A stretch of 9,000 bases of DNA from a bacterium (GCA_022842225.1 JALHPX010000104.1:1-9000); one strand, 5' to 3'; positions 1-7,264 are shown, counted from the stretch's first letter. Numbers and translations are program-made. Notes: generated from the sequence alone by a model not told the origin.

Positions 1-1
1 G

Positions 2-94
2 CACTTCTTAAAGCGGGCACGAAGCCGGATCGATGCGCCTTGGGAACCGCATTTCCGCGTGCTCTACGAGTCTCCAAAAAACGGAAGTAACTAG
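2..94 (+). CDS. C-terminal fragment of an unidentified protein, cut by the window start
   Basis: Reading frame 2 is open from the left edge to a TAG at 92-94 and gives about 30 residues, ending in a natural-looking tail with PWEPHFRVLYE. Frame 1 is also open, to a TAA at 88-90, but its translation is rich in Lys/Arg/Ala and looks less like a real protein end; frame 3 stops almost at once. The fragment converges on the permease gene, and the two stop codons share the CTAG at 91-94. The piece is too short for a family to be named. The choice of frame is a judgement from composition. Confidence 0.45.
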   Translation, partial: HFLKRARSRIDAPWEPHFRVLYESPKNGSN

Positions 95-981
95 GTGTGG
101 GCGGTAACTGGGAGTTTGCGCAAGGAGTAGGGAAGAATTTGAGCCGTTAGGATGAACGCGGCACCAACAAAGCCACTGGCAGTGAGTTGTTCGCCAATCA
201 TGAGAAAACTAAAGATCGTCGCGAAGACAGGTTCCAGAGAGTAGATCAGTGCCGATTGGTGGGGCGATACGGCACGTTGGCATATGGATTGGAGATAGAA
301 CGTTCCCACCGAAATTCCCCACGCACAGCTGGCGACGCAGACCAAAGCTATCCCCGTCCACTCGCCGCTAAACCACGTCGCTGGAAGCACGGGATACGTC
401 AGTGCATAGAGCAGCACCACCCCCCACACTTGCAAGAACGCTGTGGCCACGGCCCCTGCTCCGGAAACTGCCAGTCGCGTCAGCGTGTGGATCTTTACCG
501 CCACACATAAAGAGCAAAAGACGGCAAACAGATCGCCCGTGCGCATGGCAACTGATTCTTCGGAGTAAAACGGGTTGGCCAGAATGGAGAGTCCCACAAA
601 CGCAAAGACGACACTCACCCAATCCATGCGCGAGGGCGACGGACGACCAAAGGCCCTACAGAGCATTGGCACAAACACCACGTAGCTGCCGGTAATAAAA
701 GCCGCGCGCGGACCCGAGATGGTTTCCATCGCGAGAGTTTGACTCGTAAAAATAAAATAATTTAGAAAGCCGATACCAAGACCCGGCAAAAGAATACGCC
801 AGATTTCGCGGCGGATTTTGGGGAGAAAAAGAACAAAGAGAAACGCCAGGCCGGCTAAGGCAAAACGAACAAACACAAACTTCGGGGCACTCACCGATTG
901 CAGCGCAACGCGAATGAGTGGAAAACTAACGCCCCAGCAAACTGCGACTACCAACAACCCAATCTGCGGACTAAAGGCCAT
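91..981 (-). CDS. EamA/DMT-superfamily permease (10 membrane helices)
   Basis: This is a 296-residue, strongly hydrophobic inner-membrane protein with the two-fold EamA layout of the drug/metabolite transporter superfamily. The first half (about 1-140) opens with the family signature WGVSFPLIRVAL near residue 16. The second half (about 148-288) carries the hallmark pattern ALIYSLEPVFATIFSFL followed by a GE-containing loop (MIGEQL). The length is usual for ten-helix members. The substrate cannot be read from sequence; relatives export amino acids, nucleotides or other metabolites. The ATG at 979-981 is preceded by GGAG at 988-991, six bases away. The gene lies 49 bases after the ExbD-like gene on the same strand, so read-through from the operon is possible, although nothing links it to the motor function. 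It ends by converging on a plus-strand gene. Confidence 0.9.
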   Translation of the reverse strand: MAFSPQIGLLVVAVCWGVSFPLIRVALQSVSAPKFVFVRFALAGLAFLFVLFLPKIRREIWRILLPGLGIGFLNYFIFTSQTLAMETISGPRAAFITGSYVVFVPMLCRAFGRPSPSRMDWVSVVFAFVGLSILANPFYSEESVAMRTGDLFAVFCSLCVAVKIHTLTRLAVSGAGAVATAFLQVWGVVLLYALTYPVLPATWFSGEWTGIALVCVASCAWGISVGTFYLQSICQRAVSPHQSALIYSLEPVFATIFSFLMIGEQLTASGFVGAAFILTAQILPYSLRKLPVTAHT

Positions 982-1030
982 CTATCTCTCCGAAACCGGC
1001 TCCCCGGTACCAGAGAATAGCCGCAATCAA

Positions 1031-1471
1031 TTAGGGTGTCTTGGGCTTTTGGGCATTGCCGCTACCGCCGCCGAGAGTGGCAAAACCAATTTGGCTAATG
1101 CCCATCGAGCGGAGCTTATCGGCAATCTCCATCACCTTGCCATGCGTCACCGCGGCATCTGCCGAGATCACCGCATCGCCTGCGATTTCGTTGTCGACAA
1201 TTTTCTTAAACGCCTTCTCGACATCTGCGACCGAAACCGGTCGGTTGTCTAAGAACAGCGCGCCGTCTTTTTGAATCATGAGTTTGAACGTCACATGACT
1301 CATGTCTTCTGAATTCACCACTTTGGGCAAATTCACGCGCGCGCCGCGCATCACCATTGCCGGAGTCGAGATCATAAATATGATCAAGAGCACCAGTACG
1401 ATGTCTACGAACGGCGTAATATTGATTTCATTTATCGACTCTTGTTCGCCTGAACCAATGCGACCTGCCAT
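1031..1471 (-). CDS. ExbD/TolR-family proton-motor protein (AglS-like)
   Basis: A 146-residue inner-membrane protein with a short cytoplasmic N-terminus, one membrane helix (about 20-41) and a periplasmic domain, the standard ExbD/TolR plan. The signature INEINITPFVDIVLVLLIIF is intact, including Asp23, the membrane aspartate that carries protons in this family. The periplasmic part includes the usual ISADAAVTHGKVMEIADKL helix region and a Gly-rich, Pro-ending tail. It starts 10 bases after the ExbB-like stop, with a G-rich ribosome-binding stretch just upstream. With the ExbB-like protein it should form a proton-driven stator. In Myxococcus the gliding motor has one TolQ-like (AglR) and two TolR-like proteins (AglQ, AglS); only one TolR-like gene is visible here. 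The assignment to Agl rather than generic Tol/Exb comes from the neighbours. Confidence 0.93.
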   Translation of the reverse strand: MAGRIGSGEQESINEINITPFVDIVLVLLIIFMISTPAMVMRGARVNLPKVVNSEDMSHVTFKLMIQKDGALFLDNRPVSVADVEKAFKKIVDNEIAGDAVISADAAVTHGKVMEIADKLRSMGISQIGFATLGGGSGNAQKPKTP

Positions 1472-1481
1472 AAACCACCCC

Positions 1482-2117
1482 TTATTGCTTATTGCTTTGG
1501 CCCAGAACCAACTGACTTAAGTTCTGCGCTTTGCGAATCAAGTTACTGATGCGCTTATTGAGCACGTTAAAGAAGATAACAGCGGGAATAGCCACAAAGA
1601 GACCAATTGCCGTTGCAACCAGCGCTTCGGAGATACCGCCCCCAATCGTCTCTAAACTATTCGCCAAGCCCGATACGGCCATGTCGCTAAACGCGCGAAT
1701 AATTCCAAGCACCGTTCCCAGCAACCCGACGAAAGGAGCGTTGGCACCAATCGTACCCAGGATCGCGACAAACTTTTCGAGCTTCAACTTGCGTTGATCC
1801 AAGTAAGCGGCAACGACTTCGCTAGGAGCCGTGGAGCCCGACTGCATGGCGCGGAAAGTCACTTCCAGCGCTTCGGACTCTAAGCAAGGGTAGCTAGCTT
1901 TGAGCTTTTCGATATCCGCCGCGGTCAACTGCGAACCACCGCGAAACCACTTATCGGCTTGCTCGTCCCAGAAACGCGAGCTGACATTGTTCAGACGTCG
2001 GATTTCAAACCAACGCTGCAAGATCACCCACACAGTGAGAACACTCATCAAGAACAGTGTCCAGAGAACCCACTCTGAACCCATCCACGTCATGATTTTG
2101 AATAGTTGATGAATCAT
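1482..2117 (-). CDS. MotA/TolQ/ExbB-family proton channel (AglR-like)
   Basis: A 211-residue inner-membrane protein with three predicted helices: about 15-34, 116-141 and 163-187. The second holds the family hallmark APFVGLLGTVLGI (127-139) with the conserved Thr135, and the third holds ALVATAIGLFVAIPAV with Thr169. Both threonines lie where TolQ/ExbB line the proton path. The cytoplasmic loop between helices 1 and 2 (35-115) has the usual size and charge. The length is slightly under that of TolQ. The ATG at 2115-2117 follows an AAGAGGT site at 2123-2129, and the gap to the preceding GltG-like gene is 27 bases. The gene directly precedes the ExbD-like partner, as is normal for this pair. The name AglR-like rests on the AgmX/PglI-type protein next door. 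Confidence 0.94.
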   Translation of the reverse strand: MIHQLFKIMTWMGSEWVLWTLFLMSVLTVWVILQRWFEIRRLNNVSSRFWDEQADKWFRGGSQLTAADIEKLKASYPCLESEALEVTFRAMQSGSTAPSEVVAAYLDQRKLKLEKFVAILGTIGANAPFVGLLGTVLGIIRAFSDMAVSGLANSLETIGGGISEALVATAIGLFVAIPAVIFFNVLNKRISNLIRKAQNLSQLVLGQSNKQ

Positions 2118-2144
2118 TTTTTACCTCTTGATTTGAATTGAAAA

Positions 2145-3248
2145 CTAACGAACGAAAACGTTTTCCCCGCGCAATGTAATGCCCGAGAACTCGGTGCCTA
2201 CAAACGCACCGTCGATAATCTCGGTCATTCCCCGTTTTAACTTCTCCAGACTATCCGGACGATAAGTGCCGCGCGCGCGGAACGACCCCACCGACAGATA
2301 ACCGGAACCCTTCACGACGAGTTCTAAGCTAACAGTCGCTGAGAGACTCGAATCCGAAACCAGAATACGCGAGTACAGGCGTTGGAAATCGCTCTGCAGA
2401 TCCCGGAACTTTGCTTTGAGCAATGCCAATTGCTTGTCGGAGATTTTCTTAGAAGGTCCACCCGTGCCCGCTGGCGATTCGGTGACCATGAATTTTTCTT
2501 TGGAAAGAGTTCCAGAAAGCGACCCATTGCCAGCATCCACGGCACCCTTCACACCGCCTAACGACGAGCCAACGTCACTCACCTTAGGAGCGCCCGCAGC
2601 CCCACTGTCCTTTTTCACCGTCTTCAGTAAAACAGCTGCTGGATCTTGTGCAAACTCCTTAGCCGCTAAGAGATTTAAAAATTTAGAAAAGGTCATGCCC
2701 TGAAACGGCTTGGCCTCTGCACGCGCCATTGCACCGCCAGCCTTAGCGGCCTGCTTGGGAGCTTCCGGCTTGGCCGCTGTTTTTGCGTCGATAGATTCCT
2801 TTACGGCGGGAATATTGAGAATGCCCAGAACGATTGTGAAAAAGGCAACGTGCAGACCCAGCGAGCTTCCTAAGAGTCTCCATTCGCGGCCAGTTAATTT
2901 AGCGCTCTTCCCTGCTGTATAAAGCTGCTTTTCGTTGCGCGGGGTGAGGTGAAGCGTTTTGCCTTGGTAGTGAAGGCGGAATTTAGAGGGGTACTCGGCT
3001 CTAAATTCTAAATGCTCCGACATCGGCAAGATGCCAAGACGCGACCACTTGGCGCCATCGTGCAGCTGGCGCCAAATCCCGTGATCGGCGATTTCGACTT
3101 TAGCAGAGCTAGGCACACGGAGCTGAATCGACGAACCTTCGAGGTTCCAGGAAATAAAGCTGAACCCTGTAACTTCTGTCTCCCGACCCAATCGGTCGAC
3201 TGACTTTAAAATCAGCTCGGAGCTATTCATTAGACGCTCGCTATTCAT
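2145..3248 (-). CDS. AgmX/PglI (GltG)-type single-span trans-envelope protein
   Basis: A 367-residue protein with a TonB-like plan. Residues 1-122 are a beta-rich domain expected in the cytoplasm; it has the position of the FHA-type domain associated with GltG, but I do not see clear FHA phosphothreonine-binding motifs. A single membrane helix spans about 125-146. An Ala/Lys/Pro linker (155-181) leads to a low-complexity Gly/Ser/Ala region (212-265) with no cysteine. The C-terminal 272-367 resembles the AgmX/PglI C-terminal domain: an amphipathic helix, then LSATVSLELVVKGSGYLSV, then a second helix and a final strand. The first ATG is preferred over Met7 because AGGAG at 3257-3261 sits eight bases upstream and it forms an ATGA overlap with the previous stop. 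The likely role is to couple the ExbB/ExbD motor to periplasmic partners. Family confidence is good; GltG orthology is inferred. Confidence 0.75.
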   Translation of the reverse strand: MNSERLMNSSELILKSVDRLGRETEVTGFSFISWNLEGSSIQLRVPSSAKVEIADHGIWRQLHDGAKWSRLGILPMSEHLEFRAEYPSKFRLHYQGKTLHLTPRNEKQLYTAGKSAKLTGREWRLLGSSLGLHVAFFTIVLGILNIPAVKESIDAKTAAKPEAPKQAAKAGGAMARAEAKPFQGMTFSKFLNLLAAKEFAQDPAAVLLKTVKKDSGAAGAPKVSDVGSSLGGVKGAVDAGNGSLSGTLSKEKFMVTESPAGTGGPSKKISDKQLALLKAKFRDLQSDFQRLYSRILVSDSSLSATVSLELVVKGSGYLSVGSFRARGTYRPDSLEKLKRGMTEIIDGAFVGTEFSGITLRGENVFVR

Positions 3249-3532
3249 CGCACAGGCTCCTGGTTAAGCACTTTCGAAGTCGCCGGATAAGGGCCTACTC
3301 TGAGTAATTCGGTTTCCAATTTCTTAAGTTCCACTCGGGAGAGTTTCAATAAAGCCTCGGAGCCCATTTGATTAGATTCAATTAATTGAATCTCGGGTCC
3401 TCGCAGTTTGCCCTGCACTTCCAGAGTGCCGAGATCAATTACCTGCTTTTTTTTCTCTTCTCCGTAGAGAAAGAGAGAAACGCTCATGAAAGCGTATCCG
3501 ATCAAAATAGCGACGCTCGTAGTCCACTTCAT
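3245..3532 (-). CDS. Small membrane-anchored periplasmic protein of the operon (possible GltF-like)
   Basis: A 95-residue protein with an N-terminal hydrophobic segment (about 4-23) that would be a membrane anchor or signal sequence, followed by a charged soluble part. The stretch IDLGTLEVQGKLRGPEIQLI (about 32-51) looks like a compact beta unit; residues 56-77 (SEALLKLSRVELKKLETELL) look like an amphipathic helix. There is no lipobox cysteine. The start has GAGGAG at 3542-3547, nine bases upstream, and both ends of the gene overlap neighbours by ATGA, so it is certainly part of the operon. In Myxococcus the small gene gltF lies between the TPR genes and gltG, as this one does; that positional match is the only basis for the GltF suggestion. 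The function is unknown. Confidence 0.75.
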   Translation of the reverse strand: MKWTTSVAILIGYAFMSVSLFLYGEEKKKQVIDLGTLEVQGKLRGPEIQLIESNQMGSEALLKLSRVELKKLETELLRVGPYPATSKVLNQEPVR

Positions 3533-5862
3533 AAAGATGCGCTCCTCGATTCGCGAGAACGGCAGTTAGAGAGTTTTTTCTCAAATGCAGAGAAAAATTC
3601 ATTCCATTGCTCGGCGCTAGAGCCAGCTCCCTGCACGTTTTTCCTAAGGTCGGGCACTTTTTCGGTAGCTTGCTGGCAGAACTGCGAAAGCGAATCTTGA
3701 GCGCGCTCAAAGAACAACTGGTGCGACCAGGTGCGACGGGCGAGATCGCGCTTTTGGCGATCCAAGTACTGAATCCAATCCAGGGCTTGCTGGGCCGCGG
3801 CCTTGGAGCCTTTGCGTGGAGAGAGCAACTTCTTTTGCTTCTCGGTGAGAGTTTGCAAATAAGACGTATCGCGCGAAACAGGGCCCGCACCCAGCGGCTT
3901 AATGCCATCGAGCCATTTCTCAGAAGGAGATTCCTTTAAGCGCTTTCCCAAATCGCTTAGGAAACGCAAGCTGGGGTCGGCCAAGTTTCCAGTGGCCGAC
4001 AGATCAATCCGCCCTTCGACCATCGCCGAGAGCAGCCGGACTTCCAGAGATTCTGATCGCACTTTGGAGTAAGCAATAGCGCCCGGAGAAGTCAGCGTCT
4101 TCCAAACTGAGTCATACATGCCAAACCAAGCCATCGTTTCCACAGACGCTGATGCCAGCTTTGGAAACTTCAGAACCCGTGCGGGACTGAGAAGACCTTC
4201 GGCAACAGACTTAGCAGCGCTATTGCCAGCTAGCTTTGCCTCCGCTTCCAACGGATTCTTGCGGACTAAAGCCACTTCTTCAGCCAAGTACTCCAGCCAC
4301 AATCCGTAGCCAAATTCACTTAAGTTCGGATCCGCCGGAGCGAGTACAGTGCGGGCCAGTAGTTCGCGCAGCGCTTCGGCACCGGCTCTCTTCTCGTTGA
4401 GCAATCCGACCTGTCGGCGCAATAAGCGCTTCCAAACTCCCGAGGCCGCGGGATCATCCACTTGCCTCTGCACCAACGCATTCCACAAGGTCTGCGCGGC
4501 ATCCAACTGCTTCTTCTCTTCTAACTGCTCCAAAATCAAAACTGGCAGCAACGTCGCTTCGTATACTTTAGGGTTTTCAGAAACTGACTTTACGAAAAGA
4601 GTTTGGAAGGAATTTTCCGACAAAAGCGAGAGAGCGACAAAGAGCAGCGGATCCTTAGATTCGGAGAGAAACTGAGTCGTCGTCGAATCGGGCTGGAAGT
4701 AGTGTATCCAGCGGCCTGCAAGGCTTACGTCCTTGGCGAGTGCGGCTTTGCACTGTTCCACAATCGCTGGCACCGGAGCGCGCATACGGCTCTCTACCGG
4801 CATCGGCCGGCTTAGCCAGACCAGGCCTGTCTCACACGCACGCACACTATCGCTATTAGCGACATAGACGGTAAAGGGCAGTCGCAATTCGGCTGGTTTC
4901 CAATCCCGCTTAGAAGCCCAAGGAGTCAAAAGCCCTTGCGCGGAAGTCACTAGCAACTCTGCCTCCCGACGCGGCTTAGCCTTTTTTAGTTCTTTTTTCT
5001 GAGCCTCTAGCCACAGGGCACAACCCTCAGCCACTTGCAGGGCCGTCTGGGGAACATTTTTTTCGTAATACTGGGTAACCCACGGCACGAAAAGACAAGC
5101 GCGGCTTCCCGTGCCCCCCATCTTCTCTAAAATTCTCTCGGCCAGAGTGCCGGACCATTTGAGTGCGTGGCTCATCTCCACCACAGGCGCCATCTTCTCA
5201 GGGGTATCGATGGTATCCATGCCCTGCTCGATGCCATTCAATAAGGAATCGAAAGCGGTCGCGTCCAGCTTTAACGCGCCCAAGCGTTCGAAATCGTCGG
5301 CAGTGCGCTTCTTATTCTCAATCAAGGCCTGCCCCAAGCTATGAGCCAAATTAGGAGCGACTTGCTGGCGAGCCTTAAGCGTATTCTCGGCGGATTCCAT
5401 CCATAGTTCCCATGCCAGGTGGGGCTTTTCTAAATTCATCTGGCACCAGCCACTTTTCAAAATCGCGTACTCGCGCACCAGCGGATCGGGGGAATTAAAG
5501 ATAAAATCAAAATCCCGCGCGGCTTCTGCAAACTTGCCCGCTTCGTAGAATCTCTCGGCGCGCAGGCGGTGCACGCGGAACAATTCAGATTTGCCCAACA
5601 CGCTTTCGCTCTGTGGACTACCCAGGATAAATTCCACGTAGCGTTCGCGCAGTCCACTGGACGCCGGGGCGTAGGTCAGGATATTTGCAATTTGCAGGCG
5701 GCGGACTGCATCGGGGCTGGTCGAAAAAGATTTTTCGAGTTTTGCCATCAGCACCCGATCGCGCAACTCGCCTTTGGCGGCTTTCTCCAGTGCTTTGGCC
5801 AAATCCACGTCCGCTGCCAAGACAACGGTAGAAAAGCTCAATAATAAAATCAGGAACTTCAT
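3529..5862 (-). CDS. Large exported helical-repeat (TPR-like) protein, GltD/AgmU-like by context
   Basis: A 777-residue protein with a clear Sec signal peptide (MKFLILLLSFSTVVLA, cleavage near 16/17), so it is periplasmic. The rest is almost all alpha-helical. A TPR-like pair is visible around residues 100-155 (ERFYEAGKFAEAARDFDFIF and the following SGWCQMNLEKPHLAWELW), and degenerate helical hairpins continue through the chain. The C-terminus (about 690-777) is charged and may form long helices. No catalytic motif is seen, which points to a scaffold. It overlaps the genes on both sides by ATGA, with AAGGAG at 5870-5875 seven bases before the start. Periplasmic TPR proteins (GltD/AgmU and GltE/AglT) precede gltF-gltG in Myxococcus, and the same order here supports a role as a periplasmic link. 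It is shorter than AgmU as I remember it, and orthology is not shown. Confidence 0.8.
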   Translation of the reverse strand: MKFLILLLSFSTVVLAADVDLAKALEKAAKGELRDRVLMAKLEKSFSTSPDAVRRLQIANILTYAPASSGLRERYVEFILGSPQSESVLGKSELFRVHRLRAERFYEAGKFAEAARDFDFIFNSPDPLVREYAILKSGWCQMNLEKPHLAWELWMESAENTLKARQQVAPNLAHSLGQALIENKKRTADDFERLGALKLDATAFDSLLNGIEQGMDTIDTPEKMAPVVEMSHALKWSGTLAERILEKMGGTGSRACLFVPWVTQYYEKNVPQTALQVAEGCALWLEAQKKELKKAKPRREAELLVTSAQGLLTPWASKRDWKPAELRLPFTVYVANSDSVRACETGLVWLSRPMPVESRMRAPVPAIVEQCKAALAKDVSLAGRWIHYFQPDSTTTQFLSESKDPLLFVALSLLSENSFQTLFVKSVSENPKVYEATLLPVLILEQLEEKKQLDAAQTLWNALVQRQVDDPAASGVWKRLLRRQVGLLNEKRAGAEALRELLARTVLAPADPNLSEFGYGLWLEYLAEEVALVRKNPLEAEAKLAGNSAAKSVAEGLLSPARVLKFPKLASASVETMAWFGMYDSVWKTLTSPGAIAYSKVRSESLEVRLLSAMVEGRIDLSATGNLADPSLRFLSDLGKRLKESPSEKWLDGIKPLGAGPVSRDTSYLQTLTEKQKKLLSPRKGSKAAAQQALDWIQYLDRQKRDLARRTWSHQLFFERAQDSLSQFCQQATEKVPDLRKNVQGAGSSAEQWNEFFSAFEKKLSNCRSRESRSASL

Positions 5863-6449
5863 TTCGAAGCTCCTTTTTCACACTGCGGCTCAATTTTTCG
5901 CTCTAGTTTCCAAGGATCTAATTTCGGAACGGCTTGCACGGGAACGGGCCAAATATGTTTGCTGGCAAACATCTTGCGCGGCGCTTGTGGATCGCTGGAT
6001 TCGTCTTGGGGCCGTTCGTCGGGAGCCGTGGCCGCCACTTCCAAAAGCGAAGCAAGCATTTCGTAACGCGGGCGAGAAGAGCTACTACCCTGCGCCAGTC
6101 CTACCTTAACAAGAGCAATGGCGTCGTCATTGCGGCAGTGCCGCAGCAAAGCCAAGATCTCTAAAAGCCGAACATCGTCCGCTAAGCCCAATGCCGAATA
6201 CTGCGTCCGTACATAAGACGACAAACCAAAAAACCGCGGCCAGCGCTGTTTGGAATAAAATACTTTAACCGCTTGGGACAGTGCCCAGCTCTCGGATTGA
6301 GGCGAGCCATGGATGGTCTGCAGAACCGACAACGCTTCGTCTTGTTTTCCCTGCTGCAATAGCAAGGTCGCTTGCCGAGAGAGATCGAGATCCGATCCAC
6401 TCGCGAGCACGGAAGCGACAGAAAATAAAACAATCAGCAGTTGAGTCAT
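5859..6449 (-). CDS. Small exported TPR-like protein, GltE/AglT-like by context
   Basis: A 196-residue protein with an N-terminal signal peptide (about 1-17, ending near SVLASG) and a helical-repeat domain. One clear TPR-like unit lies at about 24-49 (RQATLLLQQGKQDEALSVLQ), and another helical pair lies near 93-118 (VRLLEILALLRHCRNDDAIA). From about residue 142 the chain becomes polar and Pro-rich (PDERPQDESSDPQAP, then WPVPVQAVP), a likely flexible tail. There is no lipobox. The ATG shares one base with the stop of the barrel gene (TAATG), and the 3' end overlaps the next gene by ATGA. A short and a long periplasmic helical-repeat protein side by side recalls the gltE/gltD pair. The function is inferred from context only. 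Confidence 0.75.
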   Translation of the reverse strand: MTQLLIVLFSVASVLASGSDLDLSRQATLLLQQGKQDEALSVLQTIHGSPQSESWALSQAVKVFYSKQRWPRFFGLSSYVRTQYSALGLADDVRLLEILALLRHCRNDDAIALVKVGLAQGSSSSRPRYEMLASLLEVAATAPDERPQDESSDPQAPRKMFASKHIWPVPVQAVPKLDPWKLERKIEPQCEKGASK

Positions 6450-7108
6450 TAGAACTTAAAGCTCGGGCCAATGCGAAACCCGCTCCTCCACTGCCAATCG
6501 TAACTACCCGGCTTTTCTAAATCCCACTGGATGCTGCTATGCACGCCAAACCGGGGCGTAATACCAATATGGGTTTCTAACGCCAGGCCCATGACTGGGC
6601 CGAGGTTTAAGGTCTTGTACTGAATAATCCCGGCGCGGCCGACCAAGCTGATATCCGCTTGGAGAATGCGTTGGGAGAAGAAATTCACCAGCCCCGATAT
6701 AGGCGTCACACGCACGAGGCCAATCACGCTGTAGTCGGGTTCGAAAGCCTTTACCGTATATGCGTAAGCAGAGAGTTCGTTCTCCAGTGCCGTAGTACTC
6801 GAGCGCTTAGACGAAAGGTATTTCGTTCCTTCAATACCAAAAGCCCATTCCGAACTAGCTAGGAAATACGCAGAACCTTGGGCTGAAAAAACGTTTAAAT
6901 AGGGATTCGAAAGATCGTAGCCACCGCCCAGGCGCAGTTCCAAAATCTTGGGCTCCGCAAAGGTCGCTTTGGCAGCGTAATAGAGCTGAGTGTTCTCTGC
7001 GTCTTTGTCTTCGCGCTTATCGGTTTCGGCGAAAGCGGGACTCGCAAAGACAAAAACCACGGCCAAAAAAACGGCAGCAAAATTCGAATGTCGGACTAAA
7101 GAATGCAC
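6449..7108 (-). CDS. Exported outer-membrane beta-barrel-like protein (GltH/GltA-B-like by context), GTG start
   Basis: First gene of the motor operon. I place the start at the GTG 7106-7108, giving 219 residues, because it begins a clean signal peptide (core AAVFLAVVFVFASPAFA) and follows AGGGGAG at 7114-7120 by five bases. An in-frame ATG at 7199-7201 would put 31 polar residues before the signal peptide and has no good ribosome-binding site. The mature protein starts near ETDKREDKD and then alternates polar and hydrophobic residues in aromatic-rich strands. It ends in Phe (GPSFKF), the usual terminal residue of barrel proteins handled by BamA. Length and pattern suit an eight- to ten-strand barrel. 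Myxococcus Glt clusters include predicted outer-membrane barrels (GltA, GltB, GltH), so this could be the outer-membrane end of the machine. No specific family is recognised. Confidence 0.75.
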   Translation of the reverse strand: MHSLVRHSNFAAVFLAVVFVFASPAFAETDKREDKDAENTQLYYAAKATFAEPKILELRLGGGYDLSNPYLNVFSAQGSAYFLASSEWAFGIEGTKYLSSKRSSTTALENELSAYAYTVKAFEPDYSVIGLVRVTPISGLVNFFSQRILQADISLVGRAGIIQYKTLNLGPVMGLALETHIGITPRFGVHSSIQWDLEKPGSYDWQWRSGFRIGPSFKF

Positions 7109-7242
7109 TCTCTCTCCCCTAAACGGCCGCTCGCAAACCGAGCCAACCGTCGCGTAGGTATCAGGAATCGTGCCAGCATTCAAAGAGACTTCCGCGGGCA
7201 TCTTAGCCTGGGGTTACTCAAATCCAGTTGACAGTTTTTGTC
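7109..7242 (-). other. Leader/promoter region of the seven-gene operon, no clear promoter
   Basis: Transcription of the operon should start here, between the terminator of the catalase-like gene and the GTG of the barrel gene. I see no convincing sigma-70 pair: the best -10-like hexamer (TAAGAT, minus strand) lacks a matching -35. A TGGCACG at 7169-7175 resembles a sigma-54 -24 element, but the -12 position reads CTGAT and lacks the required GC. The true promoter may use another sigma factor or lie inside this stretch unrecognised. Confidence 0.35.
7114..7120 (-). promoter_or_regulatory. Ribosome-binding site that decides the GTG start of the barrel gene
   Basis: The minus strand reads AGGGGAGAGAGAGTG. 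The AGGGGAG core lies five bases before GTG 7106-7108. This is the best Shine-Dalgarno match upstream of the signal peptide and the main reason for choosing this start over the upstream ATG at 7199-7201. Confidence 0.6.
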
Positions 7243-7264
7243 TTGGCGCGGGCGTGGGCGCCAA
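7243..7264. repeat. Perfect 7-bp inverted repeat next to the terminator
   Basis: TTGGCGC (7243-7249) and GCGCCAA (7258-7264) form a perfect dyad around an 8-base G-rich spacer. It shares its last two bases with the A/T run of the terminator at 7263-7289. On the minus strand it would make a second hairpin just after the U-tract, but no second U-tract follows, so it is not itself a standard terminator. It could be an operator for the operon downstream, an RNA 3' structure, or chance in a GC-rich stretch. Confidence 0.4.

Noticed and set aside
995..1008. Inverted repeat ACCGG-CTCC-CCGGT between the ExbD-like and permease genes
   Set aside because: Only a 5-bp stem, with no T-run after it on either strand; too weak to call a terminator.
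818..1252. Open frame of 144 codons on the plus strand across the permease and ExbD-like genes
   Set aside because: It spans the boundary of two clear minus-strand genes and encodes no recognisable protein; a shadow.
3435..3908. Open frame of 157 codons on the minus strand, out of frame within the large repeat protein gene
   Set aside because: Arg/Ser-rich translation in a shifted frame of a gene with a clear signal peptide and intact reading frame; no sign of a programmed frameshift.
7160..7175. Possible sigma-54 promoter upstream of the operon (TGGCACG on the minus strand)
   Set aside because: The -24 part fits, but the -12 part reads CTGAT and lacks the essential GC, so the pair does not qualify.
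7228..7256. Plus-strand TTGACA as a -35 box
   Set aside because: No AT-rich -10 hexamer at the right distance (the region is GC-rich), and no plus-strand gene follows.
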